Positions 8,638-17,905 are shown, numbered from the stretch's first letter. The stretch: DNA of 35,339 nt from Erythrobacter sp. (GCA_024642565.1 JAHEAV010000022.1:1-35339), one strand, 5' to 3'. Notes: generated by a model from the letters alone, not told the origin. A program made the numbers and translations.

Positions 8638-8664
8638 ATAGAGGCCTAATCGGCAAAATGCTAC

Positions 8665-9342
8665 TCAACCCGGCTGAAAGGCCTGGCTGTACAAGGCAGG
8701 ATACATGGATTTCAGCGCGCGGATCTTCGGCATGTCCCAGCGCAGGATATAACCCTGGTTCGGGTTCTTCAGGATAAAATCCTGATGATAGGCTTCTGCC
8801 GGATAAAACGCCTTGTAGGCTTCTATTCCCGTGACAATGGGCCGGTTCCATTTTCCGGACTTGCGCATCTGCGCAAGATATGCGGCTGCAACGGCGGCCT
8901 GTTCCTTGTTCATCGGGATCAGCGCAGCGCGATATTGGGGACCGGAGTCGGGGCCCTGCCGGTTCTTTAACGTCGGGTCTGCACCAACCGAAAAGAAGAT
9001 CTGCAACAATTGATCGTAGCGAACGATCTTGGGATCATAGGTAACGCGAACCGCTTCGGCATGGCTGGAAGCGCCGCTGCTGACAACATCATAGCTGGCG
9101 CTGGCGGCGTTACCGCCATGATAGCCCGATATGGCGCTTTTTACGCCTCTGACATGGCTGAACACGCCTTCGATGCCCCAAAAACATCCGCCGGCAAAAA
9201 TGGCGGTTTTGAGGCCAGCCCCTTCCTTGGAAATGCGCGCAGGAACAGGTGCAGCCACTGCTTCTTCAGCGGCAAATGCGACGGGCTGACAGGCCGCAAG
9301 GAGAACTCCGGCCGCAAGCAGGAGGGTGGAGGCCCGGGTCAT
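8665..9342 (-). CDS. msrA: Peptide methionine sulfoxide reductase MsrA, lipoprotein form
   Basis: A 225-residue exported MsrA that reduces methionine-S-sulfoxide in proteins. The N-terminus is a lipoprotein signal ending in LAAC (lipidated Cys18), so it works in the envelope. The catalytic motif GCFWG is at residues 52-56 with nucleophile Cys53; the conserved YxGG and NPNQGY-type C-terminal segment are also present. There is no other cysteine after Cys53, so the classical intramolecular resolving cysteine is absent and recycling would have to be one-Cys type or need an external partner. The start overlaps the stop of the upstream microprotein gene by ATGA, indicating co-translation. Confidence 0.94.
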   Translation of the reverse strand: MTRASTLLLAAGVLLAACQPVAFAAEEAVAAPVPARISKEGAGLKTAIFAGGCFWGIEGVFSHVRGVKSAISGYHGGNAASASYDVVSSGASSHAEAVRVTYDPKIVRYDQLLQIFFSVGADPTLKNRQGPDSGPQYRAALIPMNKEQAAVAAAYLAQMRKSGKWNRPIVTGIEAYKAFYPAEAYHQDFILKNPNQGYILRWDMPKIRALKSMYPALYSQAFQPG

Positions 9343-9491
9343 CGCGCGGAATGCATGTTTTCGGTCGCGGCGATCGCTTGCGGCAAGGGGTCGGTCAAGA
9401 ATTGCGGGGCAATCTGCGAAATGACGATCAGCGCACCGAATGCGAAGCCGATTCCGAAACTGCGGTAGAGGTCAGATTTGAAAAGGCCCAT
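9339..9491 (-). CDS. Small single-helix membrane protein upstream of msrA
   Basis: A 50-codon reading frame, too short for usual cut-offs. Its product starts MGLFKSDLYRSFGIGF and has one hydrophobic helix (about residues 12-29: FGIGFAFGALIVISQIAP) followed by a short polar tail. The stop overlaps the msrA start codon (ATGA), a typical operon junction. A TATTTA -10-like element lies upstream, but the ribosome binding site is weak. I do not recognise the family. It could be a membrane adaptor for MsrA, or simply a small conserved membrane protein of this clade. Confidence 0.6.
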   Translation of the reverse strand: MGLFKSDLYRSFGIGFAFGALIVISQIAPQFLTDPLPQAIAATENMHSAR

Positions 9492-9659
9492 GGCGTTGCT
9501 GCACTTGCTTTCTGTCGTTCACGTGTTGCGGCCTTAAATAGAGCGCTTGCCTGACATTTCGCTGAACTCGGCGGAAAGGTTGCAGCAAGCACGACAAAGC
9601 GCGCGGTTTCCGCGACCGATGGATGCGGGGCGCGAAACACTCGGTAGAGTTACTGCAGA

Positions 9660-11249
9660 TCAGTGCCGGAAGTGCCGCATTCCGGTGAAGACCATCGCAA
9701 GACCGGCGGCGTCGGCCGCATCGATCACTTCCTGATCGCGCATGGAGCCGCCCGGCTGGATGATCGCCGTCGCCCCAGCCTCTGCCGCCGCCAGCAACCC
9801 GTCGGCAAATGGGAAGAATGCGTCGGAAGCTACCGCGCTGCCTGCGGTGCGGGGTTCATCCCAACCATAGGTCTCGGCGGCCTCGGCGGCCTTCATGGCG
9901 GCGATGCGCGAACTGTCGCGGCGGTTCATCTGGCCCGCGCCGATGCCCGCAGTAACGCCGTCTCTGGCGTATACGATCGCGTTGGATTTGACGTGGCGAG
10001 CGACTGTCCAGGCAAACAGGCAGTCCTTCAGTTCCTGTTCTGTGGGCGCGCGCTTGGTGACAATCTTGAGATCGCCAGCGGAAATTGCGCCATTATCGCG
10101 GTCCTGCACCAGAATGCCCCCGGCAATAATGGCCAATGTCTGGCCGGGACGGCGCGGATCAGGCAGATCCTTGGTCAGGAGAAGGCGCAGATTCTTCTTT
10201 CTGGCAAAGGCCGCGCGCGCCGCATCATCAGCCCCCGGCGCAACCACGACTTCGGTGAAAATCTCGCAGATCGCCTCCGCCGTCGGCCCGTCGAGCGGGA
10301 CATTGCAGGCAACGATTCCGCCGAAAGCCGAAACGCTGTCACAATGGAGCGCCTCGTGCCAGGCCTCGAGCAAGCTGCCGCGCTGCGCCACACCGCAGGG
10401 ATTGGCGTGTTTGACGATAACCACAGCCGGGTCCTGGCCGCGGAATTCGGCCACCAGTTCCAGGGCCGCATTGGCATCGTTGTAATTGTTGTAACTCAAT
10501 TCCTTGCCCTGGATCTGCTCAGCTTGGGGCAAGCCCTGCGTATGCGGCCCGGCAGGAAGGTAGAGCGCCGCATCCTGATGCGGATTTTCGCCATAACGCA
10601 AAGTGCCCGCAAGCTTCCGCGTCATGCTGACCATCGGAGGGAATTTCTGGTGTTGGTCGGCAAAGGCAAACCACTGACCGATCATCGAATCATACGCGGC
10701 GGTGGCCGCAAAAGCCTTCGCTGCCATGGCCTTGCGGAACGCCAGGCTGGTTGAACCGCCCGTTTCTTCGATTTCGCCAAGCAGCGCTTCGTAATCCGAA
10801 GGGTTGGTCACAATAGTGACAAATTGGTGATTTTTTGCCGCAGAGCGAACCATTGACGGCCCGCCAATATCAATATTCTCGATCACTTCATCCCGATCGG
10901 CGCCGCGCATCACGGTTGCTTCGAAGGGATAGAGATTGACCACGACAAGATCGATTGCGCCGATCTGATGCGCCGCCATCGCCGCGGCATGTTCCGGATT
11001 GTCGCGCACCGCCAGCAGCCCGCCATGCACCATCGGGTGCAATGTCTTGACGCGCCCGTCCATCATTTCGGGAAAGCCGGTTAGGTCGGAAACGTCCCGC
11101 ACCTGCAGTCCGGCCTCGCGCAGCGCCTTGGCTGTGCCGCCGGTGGAAACCAGTTCGACCCCGCGCGCAGCCAAGGCGGTGCCCAGATCAACCAATCCGT
11201 CCTTGTCGGACACTGACAGCAGTGCCCGGCTGATTTTAACGTCACTCAC
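9660..11249 (-). CDS. purH: Bifunctional AICAR transformylase/IMP cyclohydrolase
   Basis: A 529-residue enzyme catalysing the last two steps of purine synthesis: formylation of AICAR with 10-formyl-THF, then ring closure to IMP. The N-terminal MGS-like IMP cyclohydrolase domain begins [14 protein letters not shown] and includes [12 protein letters not shown] and GRVKTLHP (about residues 66-73). The C-terminal transformylase domain includes the LRYGENPHQ region and the KHANPCG motif. The start is a GTG at 11247-11249, seven bases after the heparinase-like gene stop, with AGGA of that gene's tail as ribosome binding site, so it is likely translated from the rpe operon message. Confidence 0.97.
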   Translation of the reverse strand: MSDVKISRALLSVSDKDGLVDLGTALAARGVELVSTGGTAKALREAGLQVRDVSDLTGFPEMMDGRVKTLHPMVHGGLLAVRDNPEHAAAMAAHQIGAIDLVVVNLYPFEATVMRGADRDEVIENIDIGGPSMVRSAAKNHQFVTIVTNPSDYEALLGEIEETGGSTSLAFRKAMAAKAFAATAAYDSMIGQWFAFADQHQKFPPMVSMTRKLAGTLRYGENPHQDAALYLPAGPHTQGLPQAEQIQGKELSYNNYNDANAALELVAEFRGQDPAVVIVKHANPCGVAQRGSLLEAWHEALHCDSVSAFGGIVACNVPLDGPTAEAICEIFTEVVVAPGADDAARAAFARKKNLRLLLTKDLPDPRRPGQTLAIIAGGILVQDRDNGAISAGDLKIVTKRAPTEQELKDCLFAWTVARHVKSNAIVYARDGVTAGIGAGQMNRRDSSRIAAMKAAEAAETYGWDEPRTAGSAVASDAFFPFADGLLAAAEAGATAIIQPGGSMRDQEVIDAADAAGLAMVFTGMRHFRH

Positions 11250-11256
11250 GCCTGAA

Positions 11257-13170
11257 TTATCCTATTTTCTTGAGCAGCCAGGAGAAGGATCCCCCGCCGC
11301 GCGATGTCATTCCCTGCAAGACAAGCTGCTGGATCGGCTGCGGCCGCCCCTGCCCATCGACCCACAAACTTTCTTCGATCCCCAATTCGCCCTCTGCCGA
11401 AGTGCTGGCGATCCGGAATTGCCAATAAGTGCCGTCCGGCAGCGCCAGTCCGGCACCCTTCTTGTCATCCGACAGGCCCAGTTCGATCCCCAGGCCAATA
11501 TGGAACCGGATGGCAAAATCGATCTTGCCGCGCTTGCCCTTGCCTGCAGGCACCAGCAGATCTTCACCGCGCAGCTCGCTGCCATCATCCCGCAGGATCA
11601 GGATCCTGCGATGGACCAACCCATAGCGCGCGGCATACCCATCGTGGCTGGCTTCCAGCCGCGAAGCCTTGCCATTTGCAAGTTCGAGCAACCGGCGATC
11701 AACCTCGACCTCTTCCACGCCCTTGCCCAACTTGCCGCCGATCAGCACAGCGGTAGAATTGGCGTTATCCAGGGCCAGAGTCGAATGGGCCGCTGTGGCC
11801 CGCAGACCCTGCTCGATCCGCACCGGCACTTGTCCACCGGCAAAGGCGGCCCCGCCGCAATTGACGATGATCCGCCGCCCTTCGCAGGACATTTCAAAAG
11901 CCAGGGTCGAGGCACAGCCTGACCGCGCATGGCGGGCACGCGGTGGCGGCGCGGCATCCACTTGCAGGATGGTCTTCCCGCCGGTCAGCCGTTGATATCC
12001 CCACTGGCGGATATCCTTCAGCGGGCGAGTGCGCACACCGCTTGCCTCGATCAGAGCGGCGACCCGGTCAACCCGGACTGCGCCCGCACCCTGCCAACTG
12101 CCCAACCCGCCATCGCCATGCATCAGCGCCAGAAGGGGCGGCACCAGCAAGTGCAACATGGCGTCAATCGCGCGCGGCGGATCACGCTCCGCCGCGCGGT
12201 AGCAAGCGGCCAGCTTTACCAAAAGGGCAATGGCTTCCATCTGGGCAATCGGGCTGCGCGACAGGACCCCGCCATCATCGGCAACCAGTTCCCCCAGCGC
12301 ACGCACCAGACCCGCTTCGCCGAACAGGCGGCGCGGCTTGCCTTCGGGCAACAACAGGCCGGCGGCGGTAATCGCGCACCATCCCGTAACCTCGCCCAAA
12401 CCATCGTCTGCGCGGGTTACATTTCGGTCGAGCCAGCGGGCTGTCCGTGCGGCCACCGCCAGCACTTCACCGCGCAATTGCTCTTTCTGGCCGGACAGAA
12501 TCAACGGTGCATATACAAGCCAGTTAAGCAGCCGGTTGCCCGCATGTTCGACATTCCACGCCGGGCCTTTGCCCGCCGCTCGATTGCCGCCCTTGGCGTT
12601 GGGGCCGTTTTGCGCCAGCCAGGCAGAAACAATCCGCTCCGCTGTCGGCGCGCATTGTTCACGGGGGGCGCTGGCGGCAAGGTCCCCCAGCCAGGCAAAG
12701 CCGTGGATCATCCGTTCAAACGGCGGGGTCAGCCGCGCCGAGGGGGAAAAATCCATCTGCGCGATGGGCGCCTTGACCCCATGGACCAGGAAATGTCCCG
12801 CCCGCAGCGCCACACCCGCCGCGCGATCACCCTGCAGCGGGCACTTGACGGTTGCCAGCAACCGCGTGCGGGCCGGCTTGTTAAACGGCGAAGTCAGCGT
12901 TGAGGATGACACACCCAACCGATAGGCCAAGCGGATCAGCCTTTCGCCCGCGCCAAGGGACGGCGGGGCAAGATCGCTCAGCACCAGCGAACGCCCCGGC
13001 TCCAGCACTTCGCTTGCCGTCATATCTTCAGCCGTTTCGTCCGATAGCGCCGCTGGCGCCGCGCGCGGCAGTCCGGCCACCAATGCGTCTGCTCCCGAAT
13101 CGTCGAGCGGCAAAGCCATGGCATCCTCCGCAGAAGCGGCAACCCGCCGGGTTGTTGCCGCTGCGCCCAT
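11257..13170 (-). CDS. Heparinase II/III-family protein
   Basis: A 637-residue protein with an alpha-helical toroid-like N-terminal half (about 60-370) and a C-terminal heparinase II/III-like beta-sandwich domain (about 400-620). Recognisable segments include [21 protein letters not shown]-type and the beta-rich [15 protein letters not shown] and [12 protein letters not shown] regions. The fold family cleaves acidic polysaccharides by beta-elimination. No Sec signal peptide is visible, so its substrate may be intracellular, or export uses another route. The ATG at 13168-13170 overlaps the rpe stop (TGATG); a TTG one codon earlier is possible. Its place between rpe and purH is a conserved-looking but metabolically puzzling arrangement. 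Confidence 0.85.
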   Translation of the reverse strand: MGAAATTRRVAASAEDAMALPLDDSGADALVAGLPRAAPAALSDETAEDMTASEVLEPGRSLVLSDLAPPSLGAGERLIRLAYRLGVSSSTLTSPFNKPARTRLLATVKCPLQGDRAAGVALRAGHFLVHGVKAPIAQMDFSPSARLTPPFERMIHGFAWLGDLAASAPREQCAPTAERIVSAWLAQNGPNAKGGNRAAGKGPAWNVEHAGNRLLNWLVYAPLILSGQKEQLRGEVLAVAARTARWLDRNVTRADDGLGEVTGWCAITAAGLLLPEGKPRRLFGEAGLVRALGELVADDGGVLSRSPIAQMEAIALLVKLAACYRAAERDPPRAIDAMLHLLVPPLLALMHGDGGLGSWQGAGAVRVDRVAALIEASGVRTRPLKDIRQWGYQRLTGGKTILQVDAAPPPRARHARSGCASTLAFEMSCEGRRIIVNCGGAAFAGGQVPVRIEQGLRATAAHSTLALDNANSTAVLIGGKLGKGVEEVEVDRRLLELANGKASRLEASHDGYAARYGLVHRRILILRDDGSELRGEDLLVPAGKGKRGKIDFAIRFHIGLGIELGLSDDKKGAGLALPDGTYWQFRIASTSAEGELGIEESLWVDGQGRPQPIQQLVLQGMTSRGGGSFSWLLKKIG

Positions 13171-13838
13171 CAACTTGCGCCCGGTCCGCGAAGCGCCGCA
13201 ATATTGGCGGCATAATGATCCGGCCCGCCCTTGAAAGTGGCAGACCCGGCGACCAGCACATCAGCACCCGCCGCCACGCATTGCCGCGCGGTTTCCGGAT
13301 TGACCCCGCCATCAACTTCCAGCCGGATGTCACGCCCGGTCTTGTCGATCATTGTCCGCACAGCCTGAATCTTGCGCAATTGACTGGCGATGAAGCTTTG
13401 TCCGCCAAAGCCGGGGTTGACGCTCATCACCAAGACCAGGTCGATATCGTCGATCAGATAATCGAGCATCTTTGCCGGGGTTCCGGGGTTGAGCGAAACG
13501 CCCGCTTTCTTGCCCAAAGCCTTGATGGCCTGCACCGTGCGGTGAATATGAGGGCCCGCTTCGGGATGGACGGTGATGATATCTGCCCCGGCCTCAGCGA
13601 ATTCTTCGAGATAGGCATCCACCGGGCTGATCATCAAATGAACGTCGAAGATTTTGTCCGTATGCGGGCGCAGCGCCTTCACCACCGCCGGGCCGATAGT
13701 GATATTGGGCACAAAATGCCCATCCATCACATCGACATGGATCCAATCCGCCCCAGCGGCATCGATGGCGCGCACTTCTTCCCCCAGCCGGGCGAAATCG
13801 GCGGAGAGGATCGAAGGCGAAATCAGCGGATAGACCAT
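13170..13838 (-). CDS. rpe: Ribulose-phosphate 3-epimerase
   Basis: A 222-residue TIM-barrel enzyme interconverting ribulose 5-phosphate and xylulose 5-phosphate in the pentose phosphate pathway. Motifs: [13 protein letters not shown] (6-18), [12 protein letters not shown] (metal-binding His and Asp, about 34-45), HLMI (about 67-70), [10 protein letters not shown], and LEVDGGVN with the second catalytic Asp. Length is normal. The start ATG at 13836-13838 fits the family; the longer open frame upstream is not conserved in character. It is the first gene of the rpe-heparinase-like-purH run. Confidence 0.97.
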   Translation of the reverse strand: MVYPLISPSILSADFARLGEEVRAIDAAGADWIHVDVMDGHFVPNITIGPAVVKALRPHTDKIFDVHLMISPVDAYLEEFAEAGADIITVHPEAGPHIHRTVQAIKALGKKAGVSLNPGTPAKMLDYLIDDIDLVLVMSVNPGFGGQSFIASQLRKIQAVRTMIDKTGRDIRLEVDGGVNPETARQCVAAGADVLVAGSATFKGGPDHYAANIAALRGPGAS

Positions 13839-14015
13839 AGTCGGGCGCTTTATCTGAACGGCGGCGGTAAATCGGAACTGGTGTTGTTTTCGGGTTAGGG
13901 CGCGCAGAATGGTGCGGCAAGCGCGCGGCGGGCGCTTTTCCACATTGCTCCGCCCTGAGTCCCGACTTGATGAATGGCGCGCACAGCGATAATTCAGCCC
14001 CAATTCAGGCCGATT

Positions 14016-14060
14016 TGGCCATTAACTGGCCAGATTTCGGGGCAATCGGGGAAATTTCCC
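14016..14060. promoter_or_regulatory. Repeated TGGCCA and GGGAAATTTCCC palindromes
   Basis: TGGCCA occurs twice (14016-14021 and 14027-14032) separated by TTAAC, and a perfect 12-bp palindrome GGGAAATTTCCC follows at 14049-14060. They lie 50-95 bases before the DUF2141 start in a 273-base divergent gap with rpe. They may be regulatory sites, but nothing ties them to a known regulator. The rest of the gap shows no convincing gene. Confidence 0.35.
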
Positions 14061-14111
14061 TATCCCGCCCCCTGAACGGCGCCACCGCGCCGCAAGATAC
14101 GGAAGATTTGG

Positions 14112-14618
14112 ATGGACACGAATATCGCACCCCGCCGAACGGCATTCCGCACGGCTGCACTTGTTCTGCTGGCAAGCGGCATGGCCGTTCCTGCGGTCGC
14201 CCAGTATAATCAGGTTATCGCCAACGATCAGACACAATGCGCCGTTGGCAAAGGCCCCGCGGTCAAGGTTACCGTCAGCGGGATCAAGAGCGATAGCGGC
14301 AAGGTTCGGGTGCAGAGCTACAACGGCACCAAAGACGATTGGCTGGTATCGGGCCGCTGGCTGAGCCGGATCGAAACCCCGGCAAAAAGCGGGTCGATGA
14401 CATTCTGCGTGCCTGTCCCATCCAGCGGGACTTATGGCATTGCGGTGCGCCACGATATCAACGGCAATGGCAAGACGGACATTACCCAGGATGGCGGGGC
14501 AATGTCGAACAATCCGAGCATCAATATATTCAATCTGGGCAAACCCAGTTACACCAAAACCGCCTTTCAAGTTGGCCCCGGCGTAACCGCGATCAGCATC
14601 ACGATGAAATATTTCTGA
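14112..14618 (+). CDS. DUF2141 secreted protein
   Basis: A 168-residue exported protein with a Sec signal (hydrophobic core ALVLLASGMAV, cleavage near AVAQ, residue 31). The mature part is a small beta-rich DUF2141 domain: VTVSGIKSDSGKVRVQSY, then a YGIAVRHDINGNGKTD segment with Asp/Asn-rich calcium-like loop (about 115-125), ending in ITMKYF. DUF2141 function is not established. GGAAGA lies 5 bases before the ATG. A paralogue with the same layout lies at 23018-23533. It is convergent with the Tam41-like gene, only three bases apart. Confidence 0.85.
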   Translation: MDTNIAPRRTAFRTAALVLLASGMAVPAVAQYNQVIANDQTQCAVGKGPAVKVTVSGIKSDSGKVRVQSYNGTKDDWLVSGRWLSRIETPAKSGSMTFCVPVPSSGTYGIAVRHDINGNGKTDITQDGGAMSNNPSINIFNLGKPSYTKTAFQVGPGVTAISITMKYF

Positions 14619-14621
14619 CGG

Positions 14622-15524
14622 CTATCGCCGCGCCCGCCAGACTTTGAACAACACCCCCGGTGCCGCCAGCAGCGGGTGCTTTTCACGCCACGGCGTCACT
14701 TCAATCGCCACGCCGGTGTGCCGTTCCACTTTCCAGGCAGCATAGCGCGCCGCGCCGTCAAATGTGGTGCTGGCCTTGACCAGTCGCAGCAGGTTGAGCG
14801 GCTTGCCCAGCCGCCGCACGCGGGCCCACCAACGCTGTATCGCGGCCCGCCGGGAAGCGGGCAGATGCGGGGTGATCTGACCCCCGCCAACTTCGAAGCC
14901 AATCCCCTGCGCGCTCAGCGCGAGCGGCAGAAGGCCCTCGAAATGTTCAGCGTTCACCGAAAGGATTGCATCCTCCCGGCCCGGCTTCTCGACCCGGAAT
15001 TCCGCGCTGTAAGTTGCCCGGAACAGCGCGCGCCAATAATCTTCGGCAGTTCCGTGTTCGGGGCCAAGCGCCACGGCAAGCCGGGCCGCCGTGCAGGATG
15101 CCGCGGCGATGGCATCGACCAGTTCCGACTGGCCACCGCCATCGGCCTGCCACACCAGGGCGCTTGGCTGCACGAATCGCGCCCAGATCGTGGTGTCCCG
15201 CGTTTTACCGGCAGCAGCGTCAGCAAAGGTCGATAGCGCCATGACGGCGACCTTTGCGCGAAGGATTTGCCCCCCATGCACGGCTTCATGATAACTGACG
15301 CGCGGCCAGATCCGGTCCTGCTGCGCGCCGGGCAACAGCAAATAGAAATCGAGCACCCCGTCGAGCGAGCCGGTCCTGAGGTTCGATCCATAGAAAAGGG
15401 CGGCCATGGCCCCGGCGCGCTGCGCCAGTTCGGCGGCGAAAGCGGCTATGGCGTCATCAACCGGCGCGGCCAATTGGGCGGCAATCCGCCGGCGCAGAGC
15501 TTCGCGGTCAGGGGAACCGTTCAC
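14622..15524 (-). CDS. Tam41-like CDP-diacylglycerol synthase candidate
   Basis: A 300-residue protein with no signal peptide. I see a nucleotidyltransferase-type motif: FYGSNLR (44-50) followed by LDFYLLL (58-64). Then come VSYHEAVHGGQILRAKVAV (77-94), TIWARFVQPSALVW (112-125) and TYSAEFRVEKPGREDAI (171-187). This ordered set resembles what I recall of the mitochondrial CDP-DAG synthase Tam41 (YGS...DF, YY-N...KYGV, W..LY.AGR..KPV, SY.GDFR). Tam41 makes CDP-diacylglycerol from phosphatidate and CTP for cardiolipin. Its start overlaps the stop of a diacylglycerol-kinase-family gene by ATGA; that kinase family makes phosphatidate-type lipids, so the context supports a lipid role. The homology is by eye and needs a profile search. 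Confidence 0.68.
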   Translation of the reverse strand: MNGSPDREALRRRIAAQLAAPVDDAIAAFAAELAQRAGAMAALFYGSNLRTGSLDGVLDFYLLLPGAQQDRIWPRVSYHEAVHGGQILRAKVAVMALSTFADAAAGKTRDTTIWARFVQPSALVWQADGGGQSELVDAIAAASCTAARLAVALGPEHGTAEDYWRALFRATYSAEFRVEKPGREDAILSVNAEHFEGLLPLALSAQGIGFEVGGGQITPHLPASRRAAIQRWWARVRRLGKPLNLLRLVKASTTFDGAARYAAWKVERHTGVAIEVTPWREKHPLLAAPGVLFKVWRARR

Positions 15525-16528
15525 GGAACGACGAAACGCAGTTCCGGCCCTTGGGCGACGCTGTAGGTCCCCGGTGGGAAGGCTTCCCCGTCAAGGATGA
15601 ATTCCTCGTCTACCTGCAGCGAATAGGATTCGCACTGGGCAAAATGAAGCCCCATGCGCTGGACCCAGTCTGGCACCCAGCCCCATACCATGGCGGGCAG
15701 CAGCGCCAGCAAGCGGCGGCGGGTCTTGTCGATTACCACCAACTTCAACCCTTCGCGATAGGACCCGAAGGGCTTCATCCCGGCAGGAAATCTTTCCAGC
15801 GTTGAGGAAAAGAGAAAAGCGCGGCGGGCCGGATCACCAAAGCCGCTATGGGCCAGCTCTTCGCCACGTTGCCCGATGTGGAGCCGCATACCAACACCGC
15901 GCCGCCAGACATTGCGGTCCGAGCCGAAAATAGCCTGGAGCACGCCCCATAAAGCAGTTCCGGCCACGGCCAGGCTGTTGAACATGCCGAGGCTGTGTGC
16001 ATCTTGCCCCACCCGGATGCCGGTTGTCAGCGCGCCCGCGCCCAGAATAAAGCCGTGCAGGTTTTCTCCGGCCAATTCACCTTCCATCCCGCCGACCACC
16101 AGGGCGCGCCGGGAGGCCAACTTGCCGGCATGGAAGGCGGCGATTGCGTGACCTGGCGACCAGGCGTTCGGCGCACCAAGATCAACATTCAGCGCGTTGG
16201 TCTTGCCCCTTGGCAGCACGGCCAGTGCGGGCCAGTCATCGCCCCATACCGACAGGCCGCAGGTCAGCACATCGCGCACAGTGCCATCCCCGCCCAGGAT
16301 CACCAGCAATTCGATCCCGCCCGCGGCAAATTCGGCCAGAACGCGCGGCAGATCATCCTTATCCGCTGGTTGGGCGACGATAATATTGGGAATATTCACC
16401 GCCGCAAGATCGAGCCCGCGGTTCTGGTGGCTATGGCGGTTGTAAATAACGCCAATTTGGCGGGATTCCACCGGTGCATCCTCGAATGCAAATTCCTCCA
16501 GGGTGAAAAATTGATTTTCGAGTGTCAT
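15521..16528 (-). CDS. Diacylglycerol kinase-family lipid kinase
   Basis: A 335-residue protein of the DAG/sphingosine kinase superfamily. The nucleotide-binding motif VILGGDGTVRDVL is at about 77-88, and LPRGKTNALNVDLG (105-118) matches the PxGTxN loop. A beta-rich C-terminal domain (about 145-335) ends with DEEFILDGEAFPPG, typical of this family. It would phosphorylate a diacylglycerol or sphingoid lipid; the latter is worth noting because sphingomonads make sphingolipids. The ATG at 16526-16528 is used, but a GTG at 16559-16561 in the same frame is possible, and neither has a strong ribosome binding site. It is the first gene of a two-gene unit with the Tam41-like gene. Confidence 0.87.
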   Translation of the reverse strand: MTLENQFFTLEEFAFEDAPVESRQIGVIYNRHSHQNRGLDLAAVNIPNIIVAQPADKDDLPRVLAEFAAGGIELLVILGGDGTVRDVLTCGLSVWGDDWPALAVLPRGKTNALNVDLGAPNAWSPGHAIAAFHAGKLASRRALVVGGMEGELAGENLHGFILGAGALTTGIRVGQDAHSLGMFNSLAVAGTALWGVLQAIFGSDRNVWRRGVGMRLHIGQRGEELAHSGFGDPARRAFLFSSTLERFPAGMKPFGSYREGLKLVVIDKTRRRLLALLPAMVWGWVPDWVQRMGLHFAQCESYSLQVDEEFILDGEAFPPGTYSVAQGPELRFVVP

Positions 16529-16655
16529 CAGAATGCCGCGCTTAGCAACTATATTTACCACTTTCCAGAACAGTTGGTCGCCATAACTATGCCGCTAGTT
16601 GCGCAACCGCGCCAAAAGGGGCGACGCGGGCGATTAAAATATGTAGCATCCCGAT

Positions 16656-17879
16656 ATGTTGACCGCCGAACTGCTCGCTTCCGCCACGGCCATTGCCGAT
16701 AATATCGTATCCTTGCGCCGGGCGATCCATGCCGAACCCGAATTGGGTCTGCATACGCCAAAGACGCGGGACAAAGTCCGTGCCGCGCTGGCGCATCTCC
16801 CACTCGAATGGCGCAGCGGCCCCTCTACAACCGGCGAAGTGGCCGTGCTGCAGGGCACCAGGCCAACAGGCGGGGCGGGGCGCCGGGTGCTGCTGCGTGG
16901 CGATATGGACGCGCTGCCGATGCCCGAACAGACCGGATTGGAATTTGCCTCCACGATCGAAGGCCGGATGCACGCCTGCGGGCACGATGCCCACACCGCA
17001 ATGCTGGCCGGCGCCGCCGAAGTGCTGTGCGCGCGCCGGGATGAACTGGCGGGCGAGGTGATGTTTATGTTCCAGCCGGGGGAAGAAGGTTACCACGGTG
17101 CGCGCTTCATGCTGGAAGACGGGTTGCTTGGCGGAACCCCGGATTATCCATTGCCGGACGCGGCTTTCGCCCTCCATGTCATGTCCAACGCGCCCTTTGG
17201 CATGATCGGCGGTCGGGCGGGTGCCTTGCTGGCCGCGGCCGACCAGTTCGACATTACTGTGACCGGACGGGGCGGCCATGCTTCCATGCCCCATGACACG
17301 CGCGACCCGGTGCCTGCCGCCTGCGCCATTGTTACCGCACTGCAAGCCATGGTCACCCGCCGGTTTAACGCCGCCGATGCTGTGGTGGTTACAGTGACGC
17401 GGATGGATGCCGGAACCGCGCATAACGTAATCGCCGATCAGGCCTCGCTGCGCGGCACCATTCGCACACTATCGCCAGACCACCGCGCGAAAGTCCGCGA
17501 ATTGATGCGCGAAGTGGCGAACGGCATCGCAGCAGCGCATGGCGTGACCGCAGAAGTCGGCATTACCGAAGGATTCCCCGTCACCATTTGCGATGGGCGC
17601 GCGGTGGCGCTTGGCCGCGAAGTAACGCGGGATATTCTGGGTGAAGACGCGTGGAAGGATTTGCCCGCGCCGATAATGGGTGCTGAAGATTTTGCCTATG
17701 TGCTTGAAAAACTGCCGGGTGCGATGTTCTTCCTGGGGGTGGCGCCCAGCGGCGAAAACTGGAGCCAGTGCTGCGGGTTGCATTCCTCCCGGATGATGGT
17801 GGACGAAGGCGCATTGCCGCTCGGCACCGCGGTCCTGGCGGGCTGCGCGACCCGGTTTCTGGAACAAGGATTTACCTAA
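16656..17879 (+). CDS. M20D-family amidohydrolase (hippurate hydrolase-like)
   Basis: A 407-residue cytosolic M20D metallopeptidase-family enzyme. Metal-site motifs: LLRGDMDALPM (79-89), HACGHDAH (106-113) with the conserved Cys of this subfamily, QPGEEG (140-145) with the catalytic Glu, a mid-domain HASMPHDTRDP, and MGAEDFAY near the C-terminus. Members hydrolyse N-acyl amino acids, hippurate or indole-acetyl conjugates. The adjacent acyl-CoA ligase (26 bases downstream, same strand) could activate the released acid, so the pair may use acyl- or aroyl-amino acids. A TTAAAAT element about 20 bases upstream of the start resembles a -10. Confidence 0.92.
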   Translation: MLTAELLASATAIADNIVSLRRAIHAEPELGLHTPKTRDKVRAALAHLPLEWRSGPSTTGEVAVLQGTRPTGGAGRRVLLRGDMDALPMPEQTGLEFASTIEGRMHACGHDAHTAMLAGAAEVLCARRDELAGEVMFMFQPGEEGYHGARFMLEDGLLGGTPDYPLPDAAFALHVMSNAPFGMIGGRAGALLAAADQFDITVTGRGGHASMPHDTRDPVPAACAIVTALQAMVTRRFNAADAVVVTVTRMDAGTAHNVIADQASLRGTIRTLSPDHRAKVRELMREVANGIAAAHGVTAEVGITEGFPVTICDGRAVALGREVTRDILGEDAWKDLPAPIMGAEDFAYVLEKLPGAMFFLGVAPSGENWSQCCGLHSSRMMVDEGALPLGTAVLAGCATRFLEQGFT

Positions 17880-17905
17880 AAAACAAACGATACGGCGGAG
17901 AGATT

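Noticed and set aside
8759-8770. Second LexA-like GTTC repeat
   Set aside because: The two GTTC units are only two bases apart and lie inside the msrA coding region.
9602-9614. CGCGG-TTT-CCGCG hairpin as a purH terminator
   Set aside because: The stem is only five pairs with a three-base loop and no proper T-run follows on the minus strand.
9428-9640. 70-residue minus-strand frame overlapping the small gene before msrA
   Set aside because: It is in another frame, has no family features and ends inside the microprotein gene, which has a membrane helix and an ATGA junction with msrA.
13872-13896. GGAAC...GTT general-stress (EcfG) promoter before the DUF2141 gene
   Set aside because: The spacer is too short for the alphaproteobacterial consensus and the site is more than 200 bases from the start codon.
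13910-13993. Short 27-codon plus-strand frame in the rpe/DUF2141 gap
   Set aside because: It has no ribosome binding site, no recognisable features and is rich in Arg as expected from random GC-rich sequence.
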